DNA of 64,000 nt. Origin: an uncultured Rothia sp. GTDB lineage: Bacteria > Actinomycetota > Actinomycetes > Actinomycetales > Micrococcaceae. Of the stretch, positions 25,571 through 33,917 are shown one piece after another. The stretch covers positions 59,077-123,076 of the forward strand of contig NZ_CAKAPD010000006.1 in NCBI RefSeq assembly GCF_916715725.1, read 5' to 3'. Position 1 is the stretch's first letter. Each line of letters starts with the position of its first letter. The notes beneath the pieces were generated by a model that made no database searches, had not been told where the DNA came from, and saw only the letters and a program-made list of their open reading frames with translations. The position numbers and the translations under genes were made by a program.

Positions 25571-25609
25571 CTCTCCACTTTACCCCACTTTCCACCACCT
25601 ACCCCACCC
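25571..25609 (-). promoter_or_regulatory. MraZ-box array controlling the dcw cluster
   Basis: On the minus strand four copies of GTGG(G/T)G start at 25607, 25598, 25588 and 25578, a spacing of 9, 10 and 10 bases; the last two read AAAGTGGGGT and AAAGTGGAGA. This agrees with known MraZ operators, which are runs of GTG/TGGG-containing boxes at one-turn spacing. It lies about 150-190 bases upstream of the mraZ start, so the dcw promoter is expected close by; I do not see an unambiguous -10. Confidence 0.75.
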
Positions 25610-25867
25610 GGCAGAGTATCTTTTAGTGTTTTTATGCTCTCTTCTGCATTTTTAACGCTGACGCACAGCTTCTACACAGCTTCGGGCGTGCGTACTCAGC
25701 GCTCCACCCTCATCATGCTTGCCATACCCAGACTCAATGACGGGGCTAGTTTCAGGGGGTTAGTTTCGGGGTTTGGCGTGCTCCGCTCACCAGCCCCTCA
25801 TACTTCCATCTCTCACCAGTTCGGGCATACTCGCTAGTTCGAGCATAGTCACTAGTTCTTCGGGCAT

Positions 25868-25904
25868 AGAAAAAGCGGAGGTAAGAGAATTCTTACCTCC
25901 GCTT
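25868..25904 (-). terminator. Rho-independent terminator for the DUF3040 gene
   Basis: Perfect 14-bp stem (25873-25886 with 25891-25904, loop GAAT) followed on the minus strand by TTTTT (25874-25870, the last two stem A:T pairs included). It insulates the dcw cluster from upstream transcription. Confidence 0.9.
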
Positions 25905-25980
25905 GATCAGTCTTGAGTTTTGAGATTCTCGCATCGGGGGTCAGCCCTATGAGCTGAGCCGCGAAGCTTCTGCACCCTGA

Positions 25981-26070
25981 ATACTTTAGAACTGAACACT
26001 TTAGAACTGAACACTTTAGAACTGAACACTTTAGAACTGAACACTTTAGAACTGAACGCTTTAGAGCTGA
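25981..26070. repeat. Six tandem copies of a 15-bp unit at the 3' end of the DUF3040 gene
   Basis: Unit ACACTTTAGAACTGA repeated six times without gaps; the four inner copies are identical and the outer two carry one or three changes. The rightmost copy contains the last codons and stop of the DUF3040 gene; each further copy repeats a stop codon in the same frame. It looks like recent expansion by slippage. Confidence 0.9.
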
Positions 26071-26462
26071 CCGTTATTACGCTCATCCCAGCGGTCTTCC
26101 AGGCGGTTCATGAAGGAAGAGCGCTCCTTCTGTTCGCGCTGACGCACGCGCGCTGCACCTTCTGCCTTACCGCCGAGGAAGGAATCTACCGGGGTCTTCT
26201 TGCTGGTGGTTGCGAAGTACACGCCACCGGCCGCAAAGAGGAAGCCGAATACACCCAGCCAAATCATGTTAGATGCGACCGCACCAATAATGATGCCCAG
26301 GCCAATGAGAACGAAGAGAATACCGAGAGCCAAGTGGCGAGCGCTAAAGACCGGCGCAGTATTGCCGGTTGAAGACATGGAGGAGGCAAAGTGCGGGTCC
26401 TCATTGCTCATGAGTTCTTCGAGCTGGTCCAGAACCTTCTGTTCACGCTCGGACAGTGCCAT
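26061..26462 (-). CDS. DUF3040 membrane protein
   Basis: 133 residues from the ATG at 26462 (AAGGAG 7 bases upstream; the frame extends ten codons further without support). Begins MALSEREQKVLDQLEEL, the DUF3040 signature, followed by two membrane segments (about 49-70 and 72-92) and a basic Arg/Glu-rich C-terminus. Function unknown. In many actinobacteria it lies between mraZ and dinB as here. The stop codon is embedded in a 15-bp tandem repeat, so slippage at the repeat would not alter the protein. Confidence 0.9.
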   Translation of the reverse strand: MALSEREQKVLDQLEELMSNEDPHFASSMSSTGNTAPVFSARHLALGILFVLIGLGIIIGAVASNMIWLGVFGFLFAAGGVYFATTSKKTPVDSFLGGKAEGAARVRQREQKERSSFMNRLEDRWDERNNGQL

Positions 26463-26757
26463 CGTTTTCTCCTTTGAGGTGTCTTTGCTCAAGATGACGT
26501 CGGTATCAACCGGGTTAGAACCGGGTTAGCTAGTGTATCAGCTGGCGCGGTGAGCGCTTCTTGCCGGTCGTATGCTTCCCATCGTACCGCGCCGGGTGGG
26601 GTTGGCGCATTCTTTTTCGGTCAGAAGCTCTTTATGTCTTTCTCCCGCCTTCTGCGGAGGTGTTCTTCGCCCGCACTTTACGAGTAACCGGCTGCGATAT
26701 AGCCGCTGACCATGCTATGGCCCAGGCTGTATCGACTCCCCAGTTGTTGCCCCTCAG

Positions 26758-28218
26758 CTATTCCTTATTGTGGCTCTTTTCTTCGATATTCTTCTCTTCG
26801 ATATTCTTCTCAGGCGCGGTAACTCCGGAGGCGGGTTTGAGGCTTTCCTGCGAGTACTTGCGGTGAATGGCGTCCATGACGTGCTCCACCTCGGACCATC
26901 TGCCGCTTTTCACGAGGCGAGCACCAGACCCCGAGCGAGCGCCAGACCCCATATTGCCTGCTCCCCCGCCGCCGCCTCGTTGTGCAGAGACAGTTTGCGC
27001 AGAGACAGTTTGCGCAGAGACAGTTTGCGCAGAGGCAGTTTGTGCGGAGGTGATTTTTGCGGAGCTGGTTTGTGCGGAGCGTGAGCTTGCCCCGCTCTCT
27101 ATGGAGTCGAAGAGGGTTTGTTGCACCCCGTCTTCTGCGCGGGCGAGCTTTTCGGCGCGCACTCCGATGAGTCGCAGGGCGCAGGGTGCATCCTGCCCTA
27201 CCAAGATTCCGTCTGCGCGCAGTGCTTCCAACGCCAAGGAAGCAATCTGCATGCCGGAGTCTACGGGCACGTTCAGGGCAATAGCGCGGGTGTGCGTTTC
27301 GAAGGTGCTGTAGCGGATTTTGAGACTGAGCCCTCCGGCGAGTTTCCCAGCGGTGCGCAGCCGCTTTCCCAGCTTGAGGCTCAGCTCCCGAATAGCAGCA
27401 CTAACCTCCCGAGCATCAGTCGTATCCGTCTCGAAGGTGTGCTCGCCGCCCATGCTTTTCTCTTCGCGTTCGGTGATCACGGGGCGCTCGTCAATGCCGC
27501 GCGCCATGGCCCAAAGGTGCTCGCCCTGGGCGGTGCCGAAGCGCTCTTTGAGCCAGTCGAGGCTCATGGAGCGCATTTGGGCGATGGTGTGAATACCGTA
27601 TCGGGAGAGCTGGTCGGTGCTTTTCGCACCCACACCCCACAGGTCGGAGACTTTTCTGGGGTCGAGGAATTCTTGCACTCGTTCGGGTGGGATGACCCAC
27701 AGCCCGTTCGGTTTGCTACCGGTGGATGCCATTTTGGCGAGCAGTTTATTGGGCGCGACCCCCGCCGAGGAGGGCAGGGAGAGCTCCTGTGCGATGCGGT
27801 CGCGAGCGCTCTGCGCCAGGGCGACGGGGTCTTGGCCGTGCAGGTAGGCGCCGGTCAGGTCCACGAAGGCTTCGTCCACGCTGACCTGTTCCACGTAGGG
27901 GCTCAGGTCGTGCAGAATACCCATGACGGCGCGGGAGTAGTGCCGGTAGTCGCCGCGCAGCGGCAGGACGGTGGCGTTGGGGCTGAGGTTTTGGGCGCGG
28001 CTGAGCGGCATGCCGGAGCGTACTCCGTGGGCGCGCGCCTCGTAAGAGGCTGAACAGACGACCGAGCGGGGGCCCAGGGGCGCCACGATAATCGGGGTTC
28101 CGCGCAGGGCGGGGTTTTCGAGGAGTTCAACGTTGACGAAGAAGGCGTCCATGTCCAGGTGCATAATGACGCGGCCGTTCCTTGCGCCGCTATTCTTGCC
28201 GGTTCGAGCCTGCCCCAT
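26758..28218 (-). CDS. dinB: DNA polymerase IV (Y-family translesion polymerase)
   Basis: Start chosen at 28218 (MGQARTGK) with GAGGAGG 4 bases upstream; two in-frame ATGs lie further up. 486 residues. Catalytic acidic residues sit in HLDMDAFFVNVE and SVDEAFVDLTG; the helix-hairpin-helix thumb and little-finger domain follow to about residue 375. A QQTLF beta-clamp-binding motif lies just after it. The remaining C-terminus is low complexity: five-residue SAQTV repeats, a Gly stretch, a short basic patch and a terminal EEKNIEEKS duplication. It bypasses damaged templates at the cost of accuracy. Confidence 0.95.
   Translation of the reverse strand: MGQARTGKNSGARNGRVIMHLDMDAFFVNVELLENPALRGTPIIVAPLGPRSVVCSASYEARAHGVRSGMPLSRAQNLSPNATVLPLRGDYRHYSRAVMGILHDLSPYVEQVSVDEAFVDLTGAYLHGQDPVALAQSARDRIAQELSLPSSAGVAPNKLLAKMASTGSKPNGLWVIPPERVQEFLDPRKVSDLWGVGAKSTDQLSRYGIHTIAQMRSMSLDWLKERFGTAQGEHLWAMARGIDERPVITEREEKSMGGEHTFETDTTDAREVSAAIRELSLKLGKRLRTAGKLAGGLSLKIRYSTFETHTRAIALNVPVDSGMQIASLALEALRADGILVGQDAPCALRLIGVRAEKLARAEDGVQQTLFDSIESGASSRSAQTSSAKITSAQTASAQTVSAQTVSAQTVSAQRGGGGGAGNMGSGARSGSGARLVKSGRWSEVEHVMDAIHRKYSQESLKPASGVTAPEKNIEEKNIEEKSHNKE
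26981..27070. repeat. 15-bp minisatellite inside dinB
   Basis: Six 15-bp units based on TGCGCAGAGACAGTT (plus strand), the first four nearly identical and the last two diverged. They encode SAQTV pentapeptides on the minus strand in the linker after the clamp-binding motif. The unit is a multiple of three, so copy-number change keeps the frame. A shorter 15-bp duplication (26782-26811) encodes EEKNI further on. Confidence 0.88.
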
Positions 28219-28398
28219 GTCGCCTCCTCTCATCGCGATTCCGCCCACCTACCGAAAATATAGCACATTTCTACGAAAAATCGTGGCATCATATAGTAAA
28301 TATATTCGTAAATGCGTTCTCTTGGGCTTTTCTCCACTAAGCTAGAAGAAATGCACACCGCACCAGGACCGTACACAGCGACCATCAGCGAGGATAGT
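28219..28398. promoter_or_regulatory. Divergent dinB / polyprenyl synthase promoter region
   Basis: AT-rich core at 28255-28312 with TATAGT and TAAATAT sequences suitable as -10 elements for the plus-strand gene. No LexA-type CGAAC(N4)GTTCG box is visible, so SOS control of dinB is not evident here. Confidence 0.45.
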
Positions 28399-29631
28399 AT
28401 GACTCCCCCTTCTCCTTCCGGAGCACCCACTCCCCAGGCGACCGAGAGCCTCACCGTAGCAGCCCCGAAGATCCCGGCGGCTTCTGCGCACCTTGCTGAG
28501 CGTATTGCTGAAGAGCAGCAAGCCTACCTGCACGCTTTCGACACCCTCATGGCGGAGTTTTTTGCCCGCCAGCGCGAGCTGCTCGAGGGTATCTCCCCCG
28601 AAACCCTGCCCCTGCTGGAGGCCATCGAGTCCCTCTCCACCGGCGGCAAGCGCCTGCGCGCGCTGCTGAGCTACTGGGGTTGGCGAGGTGCCGGCGGCGC
28701 ACCCGTGACCGAGGAACGCGCATCCTGGTCCATTGTGAAGGCTGGTATGGCGGTGGAGCTGTTCCAGACCTCCGCGCTGATTCACGACGACATTATTGAC
28801 CGCTCCGATACCCGCCGCGGCGCCCCCTCCGTGCACAAGCGTTTTGAGGCGGCACACGAGCAGAATAGCTGGCGCGGCGATGCTTTCAATTACGGTCTGA
28901 CCGGCGGCATCCTTGCTGGCGACCTGACCCTGGCGTGGTCTGCCGAGGTTTTTGCATCCCTGGGTGAGGGCGCAATCTACGGCGCCCCGGCGCGTACCAT
29001 TTTTGACCGGATGCGCACCGAGGTTCTGGCGGGCCAGTACCTGGACGTCTACTCCGAGGTTCTCGAAACCGAGGACGCGCAGGCGGCTCTGCAGCGTGCC
29101 CTGAACGTCATCCGTTTTAAGTCCGCTAAGTACTCCTGCGAGCACCCCTTCACGATTGGTGGCGCCCTGGCTTTGCAGGCTGCCGCGCTGGAGAACGGCA
29201 CCGGCGCCGTGAGCGAGCAGCACCCGGTACTTGCAGGCTACCGCGCGTTCGGTCTGCCGCTGGGTGAAGGTTTCCAGCTGCGCGATGATGAGCTGGGCGT
29301 TTTCGGTCAGCCCGAGGTGACCGGCAAGCCCGCCGGCGATGACCTGCGCGAGGGCAAGCGCACCGTGCTGGTGGCGCTCACCTCCGCCGCCCTCGATGAG
29401 AAGGATGCGGCGCTTCTGCACGATAGCCTGGGCAACCCTGACCTGAGCGATGATCAGGTGGAGCGCATTCGCGAGCTGATGGTTTCTTCGGGTGCTTTCG
29501 CCCAGCATGAGCAGCTGATCGAGCAGAAGTCTCAGGCGGTTTTTGAGGCGCTGGAAGCGATGAACCTGGACGAGCTGGCGCATGCGGCGCTGACCGATAT
29601 TGTGGACCGTGCGCTACGCCGCAAGGCATAG
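28399..29631 (+). CDS. Polyprenyl (geranylgeranyl-type) diphosphate synthase
   Basis: Start taken at 28399 (MTPPSPSG, GAGGA upstream); an in-frame ATG at 28351 is possible. 410 residues. First aspartate-rich motif LIHDDIIDRSDTRRG, second FQLRDDELGVFG, with GGKRLRALL binding the diphosphate. It condenses isopentenyl diphosphate with allylic diphosphates to make a prenyl chain for quinones, carotenoids or lipid carriers; product length cannot be read reliably. The position matches idsA2 (Rv2173) in mycobacteria, next to Rv2175c and pknL homologues. Confidence 0.9.
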   Translation: MTPPSPSGAPTPQATESLTVAAPKIPAASAHLAERIAEEQQAYLHAFDTLMAEFFARQRELLEGISPETLPLLEAIESLSTGGKRLRALLSYWGWRGAGGAPVTEERASWSIVKAGMAVELFQTSALIHDDIIDRSDTRRGAPSVHKRFEAAHEQNSWRGDAFNYGLTGGILAGDLTLAWSAEVFASLGEGAIYGAPARTIFDRMRTEVLAGQYLDVYSEVLETEDAQAALQRALNVIRFKSAKYSCEHPFTIGGALALQAAALENGTGAVSEQHPVLAGYRAFGLPLGEGFQLRDDELGVFGQPEVTGKPAGDDLREGKRTVLVALTSAALDEKDAALLHDSLGNPDLSDDQVERIRELMVSSGAFAQHEQLIEQKSQAVFEALEAMNLDELAHAALTDIVDRALRRKA

Positions 29632-29684
29632 ATGCACTGCGCCGCAAGGCTTAGAAGTTCAGCACAGTTATAAACGTTTAAAGA

Positions 29685-29725
29685 GTTGAGGCGGCATACC
29701 GAAGTATGCCGCCTCAACTTATTTA
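29685..29725. terminator. Bidirectional terminator
   Basis: Perfect 15-bp stem (29685-29699 with 29704-29718) with a CGAA tetraloop, followed by TTATTT on the plus strand and preceded by TAAACGTTTAAAG (T-rich on the minus strand). It ends the polyprenyl synthase gene and the convergent Rv2175c-like gene. Confidence 0.9.
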
Positions 29726-29759
29726 GCTATAGTACCAAGCCGGTGTTACCAGGCTAGTA

Positions 29760-30128
29760 TTACCAAGCCAGTGCCTGCGCACGGCGACGAATCTCAGTCT
29801 TACGACCGTCAATCAGTGCGTCGATCGGGCGGCCGGGCAGAGAGTCGTCGCTGGTGTACAGCCACACGATAGCTTCTTCATCACTGAAACCGGAATCCTT
29901 CAGGACCGCGAGGGTTCCCTTGAGGGATTCGAGCACGCGCGAGCCGTTCAGGAACAGCGCGGGAACCTTGCGCACGTTAGTTTCCGGGTCGCGCAGAGCG
30001 ATGAGCGTACCGTCAGAAATCAGGTTGTGAACGCGGGTCACCTTCAGGTCGAGGGCCTGCGCAATTTCGGGGATAGTTACCCACTCGCCGACGAGGGCGA
30101 AGGTCTGAGCAATATTTTCGTTAGTCAC
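29760..30128 (-). CDS. Rv2175c-like DNA-binding protein
   Basis: 122 residues. Helix-turn-helix-like N-terminal half (WVTIPEIAQALDLKVTRVHNLISDG) and a C-terminal half beginning GFSDEEAIVWLYTSDDSLPGRPIDAL, matching the actinobacterial Rv2175c family. In M. tuberculosis Rv2175c binds DNA and is phosphorylated by the adjacent kinase PknL; the same divergent pair occurs here. Thr residues near the N-terminus (Thr2, Thr9) could be phosphosites by analogy (inference). Confidence 0.88.
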   Translation of the reverse strand: MTNENIAQTFALVGEWVTIPEIAQALDLKVTRVHNLISDGTLIALRDPETNVRKVPALFLNGSRVLESLKGTLAVLKDSGFSDEEAIVWLYTSDDSLPGRPIDALIDGRKTEIRRRAQALAW

Positions 30129-30330
30129 CTTTTAAGAGTGCCAGAGCTGGCACGTATTTACCACTTTTGACCCGCCGCAGGTTCGGCGCCCCTCCCGGAT
30201 TCTTCGTTCTTGCGTGTTACCCGCTGTTCGTGCATTGGGGCCGGACCCGCCGGCGCTTCTTAAGAGTTCGCTGAGTGTTCACCTGCTCGGCACTCTTTGG
30301 CATCGCGTCTGCCCAGGTGGGCGGGCTAAA

Positions 30331-32073
30331 ATGTTGAGACGTATGAATACTCCCAGCCCACGCCGGATTTCTCCCGTGAACCCCCGTTCTTCTAATACTT
30401 CTGTTCCTCCCGCCACTCGTCCCGCTGCCCCGGATACCGCTATTGGTTCTTCGCAGTGGCTCAGTGGCGCCATTATTGAGGGTCACTACCAGGTGGGTTC
30501 GCTCATTGGCCGCGGCGGCATGAGCGAGGTGTATTACGCGCTGGACCTGTGGTCGAATAACCCGGTCGCGCTCAAGGTCCTCTCCCCCGCCCTCGCTGAG
30601 GATGCGGCGAACCGCCAGAAGTTCCACCGTGAGGAGCGTTCGATGCGCCAGGTGGGCGGCGGCGGTCATACGGTGGGCGTGATTTCTTCGGGTACCGAGT
30701 ATTTTTCGGGTCAGATGGTCATGTACATCGTGCTCGAGTACGTGCACGGCTGCACCCTGAGCCAGCTGTTGCGTGTGCGTAACGCGCTTTCCCTGGGTGA
30801 GGCACTGGATATTCTCATCCCGGTGGTGGAGGCGCTCTCCGAGGTTCACGCCAACCGCTACCTGCACGGCGATATTAAGCCGGGCAATATTCTTCTCGAC
30901 GCTAACGGTCAGGTAAAGCTCACGGACTTTGGTCTCTCCCGCCGTGACGATCAGGTGGATGCGGGCGCCCCCATGGGTACCCCCGCCTACGTGGCGCCGG
31001 AAGTTCTGGATCCGAAGGTGAAGGTCGGCGCGCAGGCTGATATTTTTGCGCTCGGCGTGATGATGTACCGCATGCTTTCCGGTCGCCTGCCTTTTGTGGG
31101 CCTGGAGAATGACCAGCAGGTGCTCTACCACAACGCGAATATTGAGATGCCCGCGCTGACCGATGTTGCGCCGGGTGCGGACCGCGATATTGCGGGGCTG
31201 ATTTCGTGGTGTACCCGCAAGCAGCCTCACGCCCGCCCCGAGGATGCGACCGAGCTGTTCACGGCTCTGCTGGAGATTTCTGAATCGCTGGGTGAGTCCG
31301 AGCGTGCATGGCGTGCACCCTCGTGCCCGGAGCCGGAGCTTCCTCTCTGGGAGGCTGTTGCCGATATTGCGGAGCGTAGCGGTGCCGCGCAGATGGTGCG
31401 TAACACCCCGATTAGCGCGTTTAGCGATGCCCGCGACCTTCTGGCATACGACGTCTATTCCCCCGACAGCCTCGTGTACGATGCTTCGGTAGCGGGTCAG
31501 GGCGTGCACCTTGCCGACGTGGACGCGGAGGACTCTGTGCTGAACCGCCAGGGCATTCCGCCGCTGGTGCGTTCCGCCTCCGACGATGACGAATCTGACG
31601 CTGACCAGGAGCACGATGGTGCAAAGGGCAAGTCCGGTAAGCGCGGCATAGGGTCGTTCATGGGCCGCCGCGCCTCCGCGGCGAGGGGCCCGCTGACTCA
31701 GTCCGTCGGTATTGGTCCGCAGACGGAGCAGGAGTTCATCTCAGCTAACGGCGAGTACGCCCCGATTCATGCGGAGCGTTCCTTGAGCCCCTCGGGTGCG
31801 CGCCGCCCGAAGTCTAAGGGGTCGGCGAGCGCCGCTGAGGCTTCACCGGATGAGGAGACCGTTTCTTCTCAGGATTCCGAGCAGTTGTCGCAGAAGGATC
31901 CTCGCCTGCCCGCCAAGCAATTTAGGACCCCGCCTTCCGGTATGGCGGTGGGCGGCTGGGCTCTGGCGCTCATTCTGCTGGGTATGGGTTCGAGCTTTAC
32001 CGGTTGGTGGCTTGCGACCTCACTGGTGCAGTCGCAGTGGTGGCGCAATATTGAGGCGTTCCTGACCTTCTAA
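30331..32073 (+). CDS. pknL: PknL-like membrane Ser/Thr protein kinase
   Basis: Start taken at 30331 (AGGTGG 10 bases upstream); ATG 30343 is an alternative. 580 residues. Kinase domain about 45-330: IGRGGMSEVY, ALKVL (ATP lysine), HGDIKPGNILL (catalytic loop), LTDFGLSRR, YVAPEVL. The HRD arginine is Gly. A long juxtamembrane region with acidic and Ser-rich stretches leads to one membrane helix near 550-572 and a short outer tail; no PASTA repeats. It phosphorylates proteins on Ser/Thr; the divergent Rv2175c-like protein is the likely partner. The order kinase then DAHP synthase also matches mycobacteria. Confidence 0.9.
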   Translation: MLRRMNTPSPRRISPVNPRSSNTSVPPATRPAAPDTAIGSSQWLSGAIIEGHYQVGSLIGRGGMSEVYYALDLWSNNPVALKVLSPALAEDAANRQKFHREERSMRQVGGGGHTVGVISSGTEYFSGQMVMYIVLEYVHGCTLSQLLRVRNALSLGEALDILIPVVEALSEVHANRYLHGDIKPGNILLDANGQVKLTDFGLSRRDDQVDAGAPMGTPAYVAPEVLDPKVKVGAQADIFALGVMMYRMLSGRLPFVGLENDQQVLYHNANIEMPALTDVAPGADRDIAGLISWCTRKQPHARPEDATELFTALLEISESLGESERAWRAPSCPEPELPLWEAVADIAERSGAAQMVRNTPISAFSDARDLLAYDVYSPDSLVYDASVAGQGVHLADVDAEDSVLNRQGIPPLVRSASDDDESDADQEHDGAKGKSGKRGIGSFMGRRASAARGPLTQSVGIGPQTEQEFISANGEYAPIHAERSLSPSGARRPKSKGSASAAEASPDEETVSSQDSEQLSQKDPRLPAKQFRTPPSGMAVGGWALALILLGMGSSFTGWWLATSLVQSQWWRNIEAFLTF

Positions 32074-32114
32074 AGCTTGTCTTTGTTCTACATACCGCGC
32101 GCAGGTTAAACGCG

Positions 32115-32161
32115 ATGCCCGGGTCTTCACTCACAATAAGTGAAGACCCGGGCATTATTTT
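32115..32161. terminator. Strong terminator after pknL
   Basis: Perfect 17-bp stem (32115-32131 with 32139-32155), 7-base loop, followed by TATTTTT on the plus strand. It also faces the convergent aroG gene. Confidence 0.92.
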
Positions 32162-32230
32162 TGCTATTCCCCGCCGACTAGTACCACTGGCTAGTACCCG
32201 CTGACTAGTACGGTGAGGCGCATCAACGTT

Positions 32231-33595
32231 TTATGCGCGGTTCTTGAGGTACTCGGAGACCAGGAACGCAATTTCCAGGGACTGCGAGTGGTTCAGGCGC
32301 GGGTCGCACAGGGACTCGTAACGGTCAGCCAGTGCTGCCTCGTCGATAGCGTCGGAGCCGCCCAGGCATTCGGTCACGTCGTCGCCGGTCATCTCCACGT
32401 GGATACCGCCGGGGAACGAGCCCAGAGCCTCGTGAACCTCGAAGAAGCCGCGAACTTCGTCGAGCACGTCGTCGAAGCGGCGGGTCTTGTAGCCGGAGGG
32501 CACGGAGATAGTGTTGCCGTGCATCGGGTCGGTGACCCACACAACCTTCGCGCCTTCGGCCTGCACGCCCTCAACGATTGCGGGCAGCTTCTCGCGAATG
32601 TTCTTGGCGCCCATGCGGGTGATGAAGGTCAGGCGGCCGGGTTCGCGGTTCGGGTCGAGCTTGTCGATCAGTGCGAGTGCGTCCTCGGCGGTGGTGGTCG
32701 GGCCCAGCTTCACGCCGATGGGGTTGCGGACCTTGGAGAGGAAGTCCACGTGTGCATCGTCGACGCCGCGGGTGCGCTCGCCGATCCATAGGAAGTGCGC
32801 GGAGGTGTCGTAGGGCAGCTGAGTACGGGAGTCGATGCGGGTCAGAGCACGCTCGTAGTCCAGCACGAGTGCCTCGTGGCCGACGTACATGTCGGTGGTC
32901 TTGAGAGCTTCGAAGTTCACGCCGCAGGCTTCCATGAACTTGAGGGCGCGACCGATTTCGTTGGCGGTCTTCTCGTAGCGCTCGTGCGCGGGGTTGGAGG
33001 TGAAGCCGCGGTTCCACTGGTGCACGGCACGCAGGTCTGCGAAGCCGCCCTTGGTGAAGGCGCGCACCAGGTTCAGGGTGGAGGCGCTGGTGTGGTAGCC
33101 GCGCAGCATGCGCTTGGGGTCGTGCACGCGTGCTTCGGGGGTGAAGTCGAAGCCGTTGACGGTCTCGCCGCGGAAGGAGGGCAGGGTGACGTCGCCGCGG
33201 GTTTCCATGTCTGCGGAGCGCGGCTTGGAGAACTGACCCGCCATACGGCCCATCTTCACCACGGGCATGGAGGCGCCGTAGGTGAGCACTGCAGACATCT
33301 GCAGGATGGTCTTGACGCGGCCGGAGATCTTGTCGGCGGTTGCGCCCGCGAAGGTTTCTGCACAGTCGCCGCCCTGCAGGAGGAATGCGCGGCCTTCGGC
33401 AACCTCGCCGAGTGCCTGACGCATGGCGTCGACCTCACCGGCGAAGACGAGCGGGGGCACCGAGTTCAGTTCGGCGATGGTGCTTTCAAAATCTTCGTGC
33501 TCGCTCCAGGTGGGCTGCTGGTCAATGTGCAGCTCGCGCCAGGTGTCCAGGCCGTGGTCGGGGGCCTGCGAGGTGCTGAGGTTTTGGTTGCTCAT
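32231..33595 (-). CDS. aroG: Class II (plant-type) 3-deoxy-7-phosphoheptulonate synthase
   Basis: 454 residues from ATG 33595 (GGAG 5 bases upstream); a 44-codon extension is unsupported. LLQGGDCAETFAG, KMGRMAGQFSKPRS, RGYHTSASTLN and WVTDPMHGNT are class II DAHP synthase signatures, including the metal-binding Cys in GGDCAE. It condenses phosphoenolpyruvate and erythrose 4-phosphate, the entry to the shikimate pathway for aromatic amino acids. Same family and place as M. tuberculosis Rv2178c, near pknL. The N-terminal allosteric part of the Mtb enzyme seems conserved in length. Confidence 0.95.
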   Translation of the reverse strand: MSNQNLSTSQAPDHGLDTWRELHIDQQPTWSEHEDFESTIAELNSVPPLVFAGEVDAMRQALGEVAEGRAFLLQGGDCAETFAGATADKISGRVKTILQMSAVLTYGASMPVVKMGRMAGQFSKPRSADMETRGDVTLPSFRGETVNGFDFTPEARVHDPKRMLRGYHTSASTLNLVRAFTKGGFADLRAVHQWNRGFTSNPAHERYEKTANEIGRALKFMEACGVNFEALKTTDMYVGHEALVLDYERALTRIDSRTQLPYDTSAHFLWIGERTRGVDDAHVDFLSKVRNPIGVKLGPTTTAEDALALIDKLDPNREPGRLTFITRMGAKNIREKLPAIVEGVQAEGAKVVWVTDPMHGNTISVPSGYKTRRFDDVLDEVRGFFEVHEALGSFPGGIHVEMTGDDVTECLGGSDAIDEAALADRYESLCDPRLNHSQSLEIAFLVSEYLKNRA

Positions 33596-33690
33596 CTTCA
33601 CTCCATCGGGATGGTCTTGTGCGTTTTCTGGTTCAGCCCTGGTCCGGGTGCCCGGTGCGCCGTGTTCGGCGTACGTGCACGTGGTTCTCA

Positions 33691-33730
33691 GGGATGAATA
33701 GACTAATTGTACTCTTGCTTGCTTCATCCC
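33691..33730 (-). promoter_or_regulatory. Candidate aroG promoter/operator
   Basis: On the minus strand a TACAAT hexamer (33712-33707) could be a -10, lying between the arms of an 8-bp inverted repeat GGGATGAA...TTCATCCC (33691-33698 and 33723-33730, 24 bases apart). This is about 110 bases upstream of the aroG start. The arrangement would suit a repressor operator, but the regulator is unknown. Confidence 0.35.
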
Positions 33731-33828
33731 CTAACCCTGCAGTCAGGTACATCTCACATGTTTAGATAGCGCCACCCGGTATCGGCGATAAGCGGGTTGA
33801 TAAGTGCCGTTGCAGAACGGCATACGAA

Positions 33829-33862
33829 AGGGCGGGATGCGGCGCGTACCGCATCCCGCCCT
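33829..33862 (-). terminator. Hairpin downstream of plsC
   Basis: Perfect 14-bp GC-rich stem (33829-33842 with 33849-33862, loop CGCGTA), followed on the minus strand by TTTCGT. It lies 56 bases past the plsC stop. Confidence 0.75.
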
Positions 33863-33917
33863 CTGGCGTATGTGCGCACCCGTTTGGGGTACTGTCTCAA
33901 TGTCTAGTACTGCAGGT

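Larger units (their letters stand above)
25419..26060. other. Intergenic region upstream of mraZ, downstream of the DUF3040 gene
   Basis: About 640 bases with no credible gene. From right to left it contains the 15-bp tandem repeat after the DUF3040 gene (25981-26070), a strong terminator (25868-25904), roughly 250 bases without recognisable signals, the MraZ boxes (25571-25609), and a GC-rich mraZ leader. Confidence 0.7.

Noticed and set aside
25981..26070. CRISPR-like array
   Set aside because: The repeats are 15 bp and contiguous without spacers, so they are a minisatellite.
28219..28398. LexA/SOS box for dinB
   Set aside because: No match to the actinobacterial SOS box was seen in the divergent promoter region.
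33596..33727. Leader peptide or N-terminal extension of aroG
   Set aside because: The 44 extra codons are in frame but have no ribosome-binding site, do not look like a DAHP synthase N-terminus, and are not enriched in aromatic codons as an attenuator leader would be.
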